Below, piece after piece: positions 16,021-22,862 of a stretch of 24,685 nt of DNA. Source of the DNA: Methanobacteriota archaeon (GTDB taxonomy: Archaea; Thermoplasmatota; Poseidoniia; Poseidoniales; Thalassarchaeaceae). Below the pieces are notes generated by a model. The model made no database searches and was not told the origin of the DNA. It was given only the letters and a program-made list of their open reading frames with translations. The position numbers were made by a program, and so were the translations under genes. Where the stretch lies: contig NYST01000028.1 of assembly GCA_002683155.1 (NCBI GenBank), positions 1-24,685 of the forward strand, read 5' to 3'. How positions within the stretch are numbered: the stretch's first letter is position 1; every line of letters starts with the position of its first letter.

Positions 16021-16974
16021 CTAAACGATTGTCGAAGAAAAGTAGTGATTCTTGGAAAATACATCTATGACTTCAGAAGATACTCTGTGAGTTCCATCTC
16101 CGATATCTTCCACTCCCTTCGTCCTGCCATCGCAAACACCTGTACCAATGAACACTGAATCGTCGGATGAGCATAAATCATCTCGAGACCATATCCTCTC
16201 TATATCCCCCTCAATCATTTCCTCTGCCCTGTCCCTATGCCCATCGTTCTTGAAAACCAAACGACCTTCGAATGAGGCACCCAGGCCTCTAAGTGCAGTG
16301 GCCGTAATCACCCCTTCTGGGGCGGCCCCGATACCCATCAGCATATCTATCTCAGAATTGATGTCTGCTGAATTGAGGGCTGCTGTAATGTCGCCATCTC
16401 CGATTAATATTGGATTGATTGATAGTTCCTTTAGATCCCTGATTAGTTCATCATGCCTTGGCCTATCCATAACTACAACTTTCATCTCTTCTGGCCTCTT
16501 TCCTAGAGCGTTTGAGGCTCCTTCAATGTTGTAGGCGACATCCGCTTCCAGACTAGTTACGCCGGAAATTTCTGCTGGTCCTGCAATCTTATCCATATAA
16601 CAATCAGGAGCATGCAGGAGTGAACCTCGTGGGCCAGCAGCAAGAACCGCCATCGCATTAGGCAGGTCAGAAGCCACATGATTTGTACATTCTAGAGGAT
16701 CCACAGCAATGTCGATAGATGGGACGTTTGGCTCTCCCTGCTTCGACCCCAAGGGCTCCCCGATCCAAAGCATTGGGGCATCGTCTCTCTCTCCCTCTCC
16801 GATTGCAACCCGTCCATCAAATGGTACCGAATCGAAGACTCGGCGCATTGCTTCCACTGCTGCTCCATCGGCAGCTTTCCCATCGCCAAGCCCCTTCCAT
16901 TTTGAGGCGGCAATTGCTGCAGCTTCAGTTGCCTTGAGGAAATCGGGTATCAAATCGGCGGTCGGCATGCCCAT
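16021..16974 (-). CDS. glpX: Class II (GlpX-type) fructose-1,6-bisphosphatase
   Basis: The enzyme removes the 1-phosphate of fructose 1,6-bisphosphate in gluconeogenesis. GlpX signatures are clear: KWKGLGDGKAADGAAVEAMR (residues 25-44), IGEGERDDAPML (58-69) and the metal/phosphate block IDIAVDPLECTN (87-98). The last usually reads DPLEGT or DPLDGT, so Cys replaces Gly at 96. Length, 317 aa, is normal. The ATG at 16974 is used; another ATG is two codons in. Most archaea use a bifunctional aldolase/phosphatase instead, so this bacterial-type enzyme beside a class I aldolase points to an acquired module. It is 18 bp from the moaC stop, so it may share its transcript. Sedoheptulose bisphosphatase activity, known for some relatives, cannot be excluded. 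Confidence 0.95.
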   Translation of the reverse strand: MGMPTADLIPDFLKATEAAAIAASKWKGLGDGKAADGAAVEAMRRVFDSVPFDGRVAIGEGERDDAPMLWIGEPLGSKQGEPNVPSIDIAVDPLECTNHVASDLPNAMAVLAAGPRGSLLHAPDCYMDKIAGPAEISGVTSLEADVAYNIEGASNALGKRPEEMKVVVMDRPRHDELIRDLKELSINPILIGDGDITAALNSADINSEIDMLMGIGAAPEGVITATALRGLGASFEGRLVFKNDGHRDRAEEMIEGDIERIWSRDDLCSSDDSVFIGTGVCDGRTKGVEDIGDGTHRVSSEVIDVFSKNHYFSSTIV

Positions 16975-16992
16975 CTGAGGAGGTCCGGGAAA

Positions 16993-17460
16993 TCAACTCT
17001 GTGGCTGAGACTTCTTCTTTCTAAGTACCCTAATTCCTTCGATTGAGACTGTGGGATACTGCCCATTTTCATCTTTCTCAATAGGTTTCAACATATCCCA
17101 TGCGCATAGTAATCCGGCACTAACGCCACAGAGAGCCTCCATTTCTACTCCAGTTGTCCAATGTGTTCGAACTGTCACTGTACAACTCAGTTTGTCCTCA
17201 AGAGCTTCCCATTCAACGTTACAACCCTCGATTGGGATAGGATGGCAATGGGGGAGTGTTCGTGGCGTCTCCTTGACAGCCTGTATTGCCGAGATTGTGG
17301 ACGCTTCCCGGACATCCCCCTTTGGAGACTTTCCATTGATGACTGAGTCGATTGCTTTCTCCGATAGGCGGATGAAGCCAGTTGCCGTAGCTTCCCTCTC
17401 GAGAATCGGCTTTGAACCAACATCAACTATTCCCAGCAAAAGACCCCCGTCATCATACAA
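16993..17460 (-). CDS. moaC: Cyclic pyranopterin monophosphate synthase MoaC
   Basis: MoaC acts after MoaA to make cyclic pyranopterin monophosphate, the first pterin of molybdenum cofactor synthesis. Typical blocks are VDVGSKPILEREATATG (12-28), KGDVREASTISAIQAVKETP, LPHCHP, and TGVEMEALCGVSAGLLCAWDM. The CHP and GVEMEAL motifs belong to the active-site region. Length, 155 aa, is normal. The first usable start codon is TTG at 17460; upstream in-frame codons to the stop at about 17516 include no ATG or GTG, and the ATG nearby is out of frame. It follows moaE by 62 bp and precedes FBPase by 18 bp. moaA, moaB/mog, moaD and moeA are not in the window. Confidence 0.93.
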   Translation of the reverse strand: MYDDGGLLLGIVDVGSKPILEREATATGFIRLSEKAIDSVINGKSPKGDVREASTISAIQAVKETPRTLPHCHPIPIEGCNVEWEALEDKLSCTVTVRTHWTTGVEMEALCGVSAGLLCAWDMLKPIEKDENGQYPTVSIEGIRVLRKKKSQPQS

Positions 17461-17522
17461 CGCCCCGAAGAGGCAATCCCTATTCAGAGGCTCGGATAGG
17501 AGGTGTTGAATTTATTGGCCAT

Positions 17523-17942
17523 TCAACCCAAACCTGCCTTCCAGAATTCTCCATCCTCCCTAACCTCCTTCTTCCAAAGAGGTGCTTGGTTCTTCAATTC
17601 AGAAATTAGCCAAGAACATGCAGAGAAACCCTCCTCCCTGTGAGCGGAGCCCACGTGAATGCAGACGATGTTCTCTCCGGGTTCTACGGAGCCAATCCGA
17701 TGCGCCATTACAACTGATTTTACTCCGAATTCAGATATCGACTGTTTGGCAATTCTACTGAGGACTACGGGGAGCCTGTCCTCCCAAGCATCAAACTCCA
17801 GACGCTTCACCGAGAAGCCATCTTCCGACTCCCTAGTTAATCCGACGAAGCTAACTATGCTGCCGCAACCTTCGATTTCAATTAGATTTCTTAGTTTAGC
17901 GATATCTAGGGGGGTTCTGGCTACCTCGATATGCACGGCCAC
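17523..17942 (-). CDS. moaE: Molybdopterin synthase large subunit MoaE
   Basis: MoaE, with the thiocarboxylated MoaD small subunit, adds the dithiolene sulfurs to the pterin. The pattern fits throughout: GSIVSFVGLTRES (27-39), LEFDAWED, AHRIGSVEPGENIVCIHV, SAHREEGFSACSWLISELK and the C-terminal APLWKKEVREDGEFWK, which carries the expected catalytic lysines. Length, 139 aa, is normal. The start is GTG at 17942; another GTG two codons in is possible. It is the first gene of the minus-strand run moaE-moaC-glpX-aldolase and is divergent from the oxygenase cluster, sharing with it a 61-bp gap that contains a strong inverted repeat. Confidence 0.94.
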   Translation of the reverse strand: MAVHIEVARTPLDIAKLRNLIEIEGCGSIVSFVGLTRESEDGFSVKRLEFDAWEDRLPVVLSRIAKQSISEFGVKSVVMAHRIGSVEPGENIVCIHVGSAHREEGFSACSWLISELKNQAPLWKKEVREDGEFWKAGLG

Positions 17943-17959
17943 AGTGCCCCATGAGATTT

Positions 17960-17999
17960 CTCGCTTGAAATCGACGGATGACCCAACTCTTCAAGCGAG
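17960..17999. promoter_or_regulatory. 10-bp inverted repeat in the divergent moaE / oxygenase-cluster gap
   Basis: CTCGCTTGAA (17960-17969) and TTCAAGCGAG (17990-17999) are perfect complements 20 bp apart, filling most of the 61-bp gap between the two divergent starts (17942 and 18004). Placed over both promoters, it looks like an operator for a regulator that could control the oxygenase cluster, moaE, or both. A hairpin in an RNA leader is the alternative. Confidence 0.55.
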
Positions 18000-18003
18000 C
18001 ATC

Positions 18004-19242
18004 ATGATTCGCAATATTGTGGGAGATGAAGTACATATCCTTGGGGCCGGACTATCTGGTTTATCTGCAGCCACGATATTAGCCCGTTCCGGCAAGGATG
18101 TTCACGTTCATGAAATTAGGAAAGATAGCGGAGCCAGATTTGATGGTGACTTCCAAGGAATAGAGAATTGGACCAGTGAAGTTGACTTCTTTGACGAATT
18201 AGCCGAATGGGGTTTTGATACAGAAGAGTTCAAATCTGATTCATTTGATATTATCGACCTTATCCATCCAGATGACGTGATAACCCATCCAAAAACAGAT
18301 GGAGTTGCTTTCAGAGTTGTGGAGAGGGGGACAGCCAGTCACACGATTGATCAGGGTTTCAAGAGGATGGCTCTGGAAGCCGGGGTTAACATTCACTATG
18401 GCACAAAAAGGGCACCCGAAGACTGCGATATCGTTGCTGCGGGACCAAAAGAATCCAGTGCAGTAGCATATGGGGAGATCTTTGAGACCACCCATCGAAA
18501 CGTTGTTGCGTTCCAGCTTAATGACAAATTAGCCCCAGGGGCGTATTCTTACCTGATCGTCATTGACGGGGTGGGATTAATCTGCACATGCCTTTGGAGG
18601 AAGCAGCGAAATAGCGGGCGTTACCTTGACGAGACTATTGCTTGGTATGAGGAGAACTACGAACTGAATAGGAAACCGCTCAAGAGAGTGGGAGGGAAAG
18701 GTGACTTTGGCCTTCCAACCAAATACGAACACGAGGGGAGATTCTACGTAGGGGAGGCAGGGGGTTTGCAAGACTTCATGTGGGGTTTTGGAATGAGGTA
18801 CGCAATCACAAGCGGAGTACTGTCGGCAAAGGCAATTCTAGGCGAGTTCGACTACGAGAAAGAGGTCAGAGGACGTCTGGTCCCATTAGTTAGGGCCAGT
18901 GCAATAAATCGGTTCCTGATGAATAGGGTCGGAGATAGGGGGTTTAAGATGGTGGCGAATCAATGGATGAGGGACCAGAAAAGGAAAGGAGATGGTCTAA
19001 TTTTCATGCGATGGCTGTACAAACCTGGACTAATTAGAAGATCCCTTTGGCCATTGGTAAAAATTGGGATGCTGAGGAAGAAGGTCCTATCTGACGGGAG
19101 GATTGTCCACAGAATGCCATTCAGGAAACCACTCGAAAGAGATGTTTGGGAGCCCAGTGAAAGGGCCAGAAAAATACGAGAAGAGTGGAAATCGGTCAGG
19201 AAAGGCGGGGGGACTCTTTCTTTCCAAGAGTCAGAGAACTAG
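18004..19242 (+). CDS. FAD-dependent oxidoreductase, geranylgeranyl-reductase-like
   Basis: This 412-aa flavoprotein has an N-terminal Rossmann motif, ILGAGLSGLSAATILA (12-27), and a second FAD motif, VGEAGGLQDFMWGFGMRYAI (249-268), which together resemble the geranylgeranyl reductase / flavin monooxygenase superfamily. It could saturate isoprenoid chains or oxidise/reduce a CoA-bound or ring substrate. The ATG at 18004 is chosen because the FAD motif starts 12 residues later. The frame is open further upstream, but that stretch overlaps moaE on the other strand and has no family character. It is first of five plus-strand genes, 26 bp before the hydratase. The last 120 residues are basic and helical (many Arg/Lys/Trp), suggesting membrane-surface contact. 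Exact substrate unknown. Confidence 0.85.
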   Translation: MIRNIVGDEVHILGAGLSGLSAATILARSGKDVHVHEIRKDSGARFDGDFQGIENWTSEVDFFDELAEWGFDTEEFKSDSFDIIDLIHPDDVITHPKTDGVAFRVVERGTASHTIDQGFKRMALEAGVNIHYGTKRAPEDCDIVAAGPKESSAVAYGEIFETTHRNVVAFQLNDKLAPGAYSYLIVIDGVGLICTCLWRKQRNSGRYLDETIAWYEENYELNRKPLKRVGGKGDFGLPTKYEHEGRFYVGEAGGLQDFMWGFGMRYAITSGVLSAKAILGEFDYEKEVRGRLVPLVRASAINRFLMNRVGDRGFKMVANQWMRDQKRKGDGLIFMRWLYKPGLIRRSLWPLVKIGMLRKKVLSDGRIVHRMPFRKPLERDVWEPSERARKIREEWKSVRKGGGTLSFQESEN

Positions 19243-19268
19243 CCAAGTTAGTCCTCCGTTTGGTTGAT

Positions 19269-20153
19269 ATGGCGGAACTCGGTCGTGTAAGCATGACAAC
19301 ATGGCCCGAGTTAAAACCCATGAAAAACCGCCTCGTGAACTACGGGGTTACAGAAAACGGGGTAGCGATAATCGAACTGGTTTCCGACTCTGATGGAGAG
19401 CCCTTGGAAGGGGATAGGACAGCAGTAAACACCTACACAAGGGAGATGTGGCATGACATTGATGATGCAATACTTAGCGCTAGGTTCGATGATGATGTAT
19501 CAGTAATCCTTCTTACTGGCCATGGGGAGAAGTTCTTTTCCGCTGGAGCGAGTATCAAATATCTGAACAAACTCACTCCGCGATACAAGTATTTCTTCTG
19601 CCTACATGCCAATGAAACCCTTTCGAGGCTGGAGCAAACGCCAAAAATCGTCATCGCTGCTCTGAATGGACACACAGTAGGAGGTGGCCTGGAAATCGCT
19701 ATGGCAGCAGACATCAGAATCGCTAGAAAGGGAAATTTCCAAGTTGGACTTCCCGAAGTCTCGTTGGGAGTTCTGGCCGGAACAGGCGGCACGGCTAGAC
19801 TTTCTCGTCTTGTAGGAAAGGCGAAGGCAATGGAGATCATGGTTACTGGCAGGAAGTTCTCCTTCGAAGAAGCGAAGGATATGGATTTGGTACATGACAT
19901 CTATGACAGCATGACGCTGGAGGAGTTCCATCAGGACGTCCTAGACTACTCTGGACGATTCACCCTTCCATTTGCAGCAGCAAAGGCCATCGGGAACATC
20001 AAGCGCAGTGTACAGAGCGGCCTTGAGATTCCATTGGAGTATCATCTGGCTTTGGAGCGGGAGTTGCAGTCCGACCTATTCCAGTCGGATGATGCGAAGA
20101 CGGGAATCAAGGCATATGTGGACAAGCAGACCCCTAGATTCGAAGGAAAGTAG
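19269..20153 (+). CDS. Enoyl-CoA hydratase/isomerase (crotonase) family protein
   Basis: A crotonase-fold enzyme acting on an unsaturated acyl-CoA. The oxyanion-hole segments are FFSAGASIKY (89-98; most members have AGADI) and HTVGGGLEIAMAADIRIA (135-152). Both glutamates that activate water in hydratases are present: Glu142 in GGGLE and Glu163 in LPEVSLG. A hydratase is therefore more likely than a decarboxylase or thioesterase. With the ATG at 19269 it has 294 aa, slightly long; ATGs at 19293 and 19320 are alternatives. The residues before about 21 are not part of the fold. It lies between the FAD oxidoreductase and the BoxB-like oxygenase, so its substrate may be the oxygenase product. It is much shorter than BoxC, the known dihydrodiol lyase of the benzoyl-CoA pathway. 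Confidence 0.9.
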   Translation: MAELGRVSMTTWPELKPMKNRLVNYGVTENGVAIIELVSDSDGEPLEGDRTAVNTYTREMWHDIDDAILSARFDDDVSVILLTGHGEKFFSAGASIKYLNKLTPRYKYFFCLHANETLSRLEQTPKIVIAALNGHTVGGGLEIAMAADIRIARKGNFQVGLPEVSLGVLAGTGGTARLSRLVGKAKAMEIMVTGRKFSFEEAKDMDLVHDIYDSMTLEEFHQDVLDYSGRFTLPFAAAKAIGNIKRSVQSGLEIPLEYHLALERELQSDLFQSDDAKTGIKAYVDKQTPRFEGK

Positions 20154-20217
20154 TCGCAGAATGCTTAGTAGTTGAGAGAAGCAATCGCTGAAATACCCGT
20201 TTGTACTGGGGTGTTCA

Positions 20218-21360
20218 ATGGCCGATACCGAGGTAGTAGAAAGTTACCCGACTAACTTTGAGACGTGGATTGAAGAATTCAATGAATGGCAGACTAGGAT
20301 TGGTTTCGACCCCTCTTGGCTGGGCGACTACAGATTCGACATAAAGTTCGACTGGAACACGGCTGGAGATGAGATCGAGTTCGGTGATTTCGAGGGAATG
20401 CCGAAGTGGAACCGTAGGATGCAAATCCCCCAACAGAACATCATGGATGCGATAATCACCATGGTTAGTGTTCAAGGTGACACTGAGTTTGCTAGCGTCG
20501 AGCAGCAGAATCACCTCCTGGATACCGCTCCGACGGAGTATGACAAGAAGTCGGCGCTAAGAATCATGTGCGAGGAACAGAGACATGGGTGGCAGATGGC
20601 GTACCTGCTTTGCACTTTCTTTGGAGAACAAGGAGTCAGAGAAGCCGCGAAACTCTTGGAAAGGAACGCACAGGAGGGGACTAGAATCCTGGGTTCTTTC
20701 AACGAGCCAATAGATCACTGGCTAGACTTCTTCATGTTCACACACTTCATCGATAGAGATGGCAAGTATCAGTTGAAAATGCTTAGCACTTCATCCTTCA
20801 AGCCCCTAGCAGCAAGCATGGGTCCGATGCTAAAGGAGGAATCATTCCACCTAGGAACCGGGGCCAATGGACTCAGGAGGGTTGTGAAGCAAGGCGTCAT
20901 ACCCTGTGCTCTTGTACAAAAATACGTGAACAAATGGGTCAGTACCGGTCTGGACTTGTTCGGAACCGATGACTCTACCAGCGCACAATGGGCCTACGTA
21001 TATGGGATCAAAGGACGCTATGACGAGAGGGAGGCAGTAGAGTCTGCAGACAGGGATCACCTCAATGAGGCAAGTAGGGACCTGTACTTCCAGGAGCTTA
21101 GAGAGGAGATGAGGCGAATTAGTAAGGCTCGCAAAGAAGGCGAGCCTGAACTGTACATCCCCTCGGACAAATTCCGGAGAGGCATTGGCAAGTACGCCGG
21201 AAAGAATTTCACAGTAGAGGGAGAGCCTTTCGATGGCAGTGACGAGGAATGGGAGGAATACCTGACAACGGTCCTCCCCACTGAGGAAGACGAGGAAAGA
21301 CTGGTGAATGAATACATGAAGCAGGAGTGGATCCAGTACAGAGAGTGGAAGGGCAACTAA
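20218..21360 (+). CDS. BoxB-like di-iron oxygenase (benzoyl-CoA 2,3-epoxidase family)
   Basis: A ferritin-like di-iron protein of 380 aa. Two ExxH motifs are visible, EEQRH (E120-H123) and EESFH (E208-H211), with an earlier helix glutamate (E90 or E95) and an acidic residue in FIDRDGKYQL (D179/D181) able to complete the usual Glu, ExxH, Glu/Asp, ExxH set. RHGWQMAYLL, RILGSFNEP and FFMFTHFIDRDGKYQL follow the pattern I know from BoxB, the oxygenase of benzoyl-CoA epoxidase, more closely than PaaA of phenylacetyl-CoA epoxidase. BoxB is about 470 aa, so this is a shorter relative. BoxB inserts one oxygen atom into the CoA-bound aromatic ring using electrons from a reductase. Neighbouring beta-oxidation genes support a CoA-thioester substrate; which one is not evident. 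The ATG at 20218 follows a 64-bp gap. Confidence 0.88.
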   Translation: MADTEVVESYPTNFETWIEEFNEWQTRIGFDPSWLGDYRFDIKFDWNTAGDEIEFGDFEGMPKWNRRMQIPQQNIMDAIITMVSVQGDTEFASVEQQNHLLDTAPTEYDKKSALRIMCEEQRHGWQMAYLLCTFFGEQGVREAAKLLERNAQEGTRILGSFNEPIDHWLDFFMFTHFIDRDGKYQLKMLSTSSFKPLAASMGPMLKEESFHLGTGANGLRRVVKQGVIPCALVQKYVNKWVSTGLDLFGTDDSTSAQWAYVYGIKGRYDEREAVESADRDHLNEASRDLYFQELREEMRRISKARKEGEPELYIPSDKFRRGIGKYAGKNFTVEGEPFDGSDEEWEEYLTTVLPTEEDEERLVNEYMKQEWIQYREWKGN

Positions 21361-21364
21361 TCTC

Positions 21365-21370
21365 GGAGGA
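21365..21370 (+). promoter_or_regulatory. Strong Shine-Dalgarno before the 187-aa gene
   Basis: GGAGGA lies 5 nt before the ATG at 21376, in the 15-bp gap after the oxygenase stop. It supports that start and translation of this gene as an internal gene of the cluster. Most other starts here lack such a sequence. Confidence 0.7.
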
Positions 21371-21375
21371 TTTCT

Positions 21376-21939
21376 ATGCAACACGTCGCTCTATCCATTT
21401 TTGACAAGGAACTATGCCAGCCATTCTTCGACAGGCTGACCGATCTATTCCACGAACATCACCACTCGGAGGAGCAGGACCCAGACGGATACGAGAGTCT
21501 TCTCTATCGAGTCTATCGCCCATATAACCCAGAAATGCTCGATAGGATAGACGGTTGGATGGGTCTGGAGGAGCGTTCTTGGAGAGCGGAGACACAACGT
21601 GAAGTGCTCCTGTCACTGTATGCTATTCGATACCCCGACACCCTTCTGATCGAGAGTCTTACAGACAAGGCTAGATCCGACATCAGAAGGCTCTCTGCAT
21701 ACCTGCACTTCACCCATCACACATACTCAATATGGGACGATGATACGAGGAAGGGGCTGGGCAAACTTGGGATTCACATTCCGGAGATGAAGGAGGCGGA
21801 CCCATTCATCTATGGTGCATATGTCTCTTCTATCGAGCTTCTGAAGGACGTAGCCCCCTTCACATGCTTCTTGGAGCATGACGTTCCACGGCAGAGGCTG
21901 TTTCAGTCTGCTCTGGCGGCATATGGCCGCGAGAGTTAG
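21376..21939 (+). CDS. Conserved-looking hypothetical protein in the oxygenase cluster, 187 aa
   Basis: No family is recognised. The protein looks fully alpha-helical and soluble, with many His, Trp and acidic residues: HEHHHSEEQD near 26-35, and LHFTHHTYSIWDDDTRKGLGKLG near 110-132. The latter pattern (HF..H..YSIWD..) is reminiscent of small helical proteins in which a Tyr-Asp pair closes a domain; this is a weak likeness. No ExxH pair typical of a ferritin-like partner was found, so a PaaC-type structural subunit is not supported. A strong Shine-Dalgarno and a 15-bp gap behind the oxygenase indicate co-translation, so an accessory, maturation or regulatory role for the oxygenase is a reasonable guess. 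The ATG at 21376 is well supported. Confidence 0.8.
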   Translation: MQHVALSIFDKELCQPFFDRLTDLFHEHHHSEEQDPDGYESLLYRVYRPYNPEMLDRIDGWMGLEERSWRAETQREVLLSLYAIRYPDTLLIESLTDKARSDIRRLSAYLHFTHHTYSIWDDDTRKGLGKLGIHIPEMKEADPFIYGAYVSSIELLKDVAPFTCFLEHDVPRQRLFQSALAAYGRES

Positions 21940-21973
21940 TACTGCTTATTTCCCAGCAGACCCTCCGACACTC

Positions 21974-22852
21974 GTGACGATACGCAAAGTTGCTATTATC
22001 GGCGCTGGGACAATGGGTTCCGGAATTGCCCAGGTCTGTGCTCAGACTGGTTGGGAGACTAGTCTATTCGATGCATTTCCCGAATCCCTAGAAAGGGGGA
22101 TGGGGAATATAGGAGATTTCTGGGATAGAGGCATTTCCAAGGGAAAGACTACACTCCGACAGAAGGAAGAGTGGTCGGCAAATCTGATTGCAACCAGCGA
22201 GATGTCGGAAGCGGTGAGAGACTCGGATATTGTAATAGAAGCAGTGCCGGAAAAGATGGATCTGAAGAGGTCTATTTTCGAAGAGCTAGAGGACTTGGCC
22301 CCTCAGAATGCGATTCTCGCAACTAACACGTCTGGTCTGCCAATTTCCGAGATTGCTGCAAATACCGGTTGTCCTGAGAGAGTGATAGGGATGCATTTCT
22401 TCAATCCAGTACCATTGATGCAACTTCTGGAGATCGTGCGTCACGATGAGGTCGACGAACATACCTTATCCATTGCAAAGGAAGTTGGAGAAGCCATGGG
22501 AAAGACCACCATACTAGTTCGAGATGTTCCCGGTTTCGCAACGAGCAGGCTTGGCGTCGTTCTGGGTAATGAGGCAATAAGGATGCTTGCGGAGGGCGTG
22601 GCATCTGCAAGTGACATTGATACTGCGATGCGCCTAGGATACAGGCACCCCATGGGACCTCTGGAGTTGTCAGACCTAATTGGCCTTGATGTCAGGAGGG
22701 ACATCCTAAACAGCCTCGCAGAAGCATTCGAAGATGATTCATACCGGCCCCATCCACTTCTGGAAGAGTTGGTGGATTCAGGCAATTTAGGCAAGAAGAC
22801 GGGCATGGGCATCTACAATTGGACCTCTGGCGAGAAGGAAGAGAGAAATTGA
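21974..22852 (+). CDS. 3-Hydroxyacyl-CoA dehydrogenase
   Basis: NAD-dependent oxidation of 3-hydroxyacyl-CoA to 3-ketoacyl-CoA. The NAD motif VAIIGAGTMGSGIAQ (6-20) starts at the expected place from the GTG at 21974, giving 292 aa, the normal single-domain length. A longer frame back to 21878 overlaps the previous gene and adds nothing of the family. The active-site block GMHFFNPVPLMQLLEIV (139-155) holds the catalytic His141 and Glu153, and NTSGLPISEIA the CoA-contact Ser120. The usual PGFxxNR reads PGFATSR; I recall this Ser variant from a bacterial subfamily. The tail (GYRHPMGPLELSDLIGLD) is typical. It is the last gene of the cluster, 34 bp behind the 187-aa gene, and converges on the hydrolase gene with a 10-bp gap. 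Confidence 0.94.
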   Translation: MTIRKVAIIGAGTMGSGIAQVCAQTGWETSLFDAFPESLERGMGNIGDFWDRGISKGKTTLRQKEEWSANLIATSEMSEAVRDSDIVIEAVPEKMDLKRSIFEELEDLAPQNAILATNTSGLPISEIAANTGCPERVIGMHFFNPVPLMQLLEIVRHDEVDEHTLSIAKEVGEAMGKTTILVRDVPGFATSRLGVVLGNEAIRMLAEGVASASDIDTAMRLGYRHPMGPLELSDLIGLDVRRDILNSLAEAFEDDSYRPHPLLEELVDSGNLGKKTGMGIYNWTSGEKEERN

Positions 22853-22862
22853 ACAAATGTAA

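Noticed and set aside
17659..18003. N-terminal extension of the FAD oxidoreductase
   Set aside because: The extension overlaps moaE on the opposite strand and has no family features; the FAD motif begins just after the ATG at 18004.
19269..20153. Calling the crotonase BoxC
   Set aside because: BoxC is about 550 aa with a different architecture; this protein is a standard-length crotonase with both hydratase glutamates.
20218..21360. Calling the oxygenase PaaA (phenylacetyl-CoA epoxidase)
   Set aside because: The motif pattern around the second half is closer to BoxB, and no PaaB, PaaC, PaaD or PaaE partner is seen nearby.
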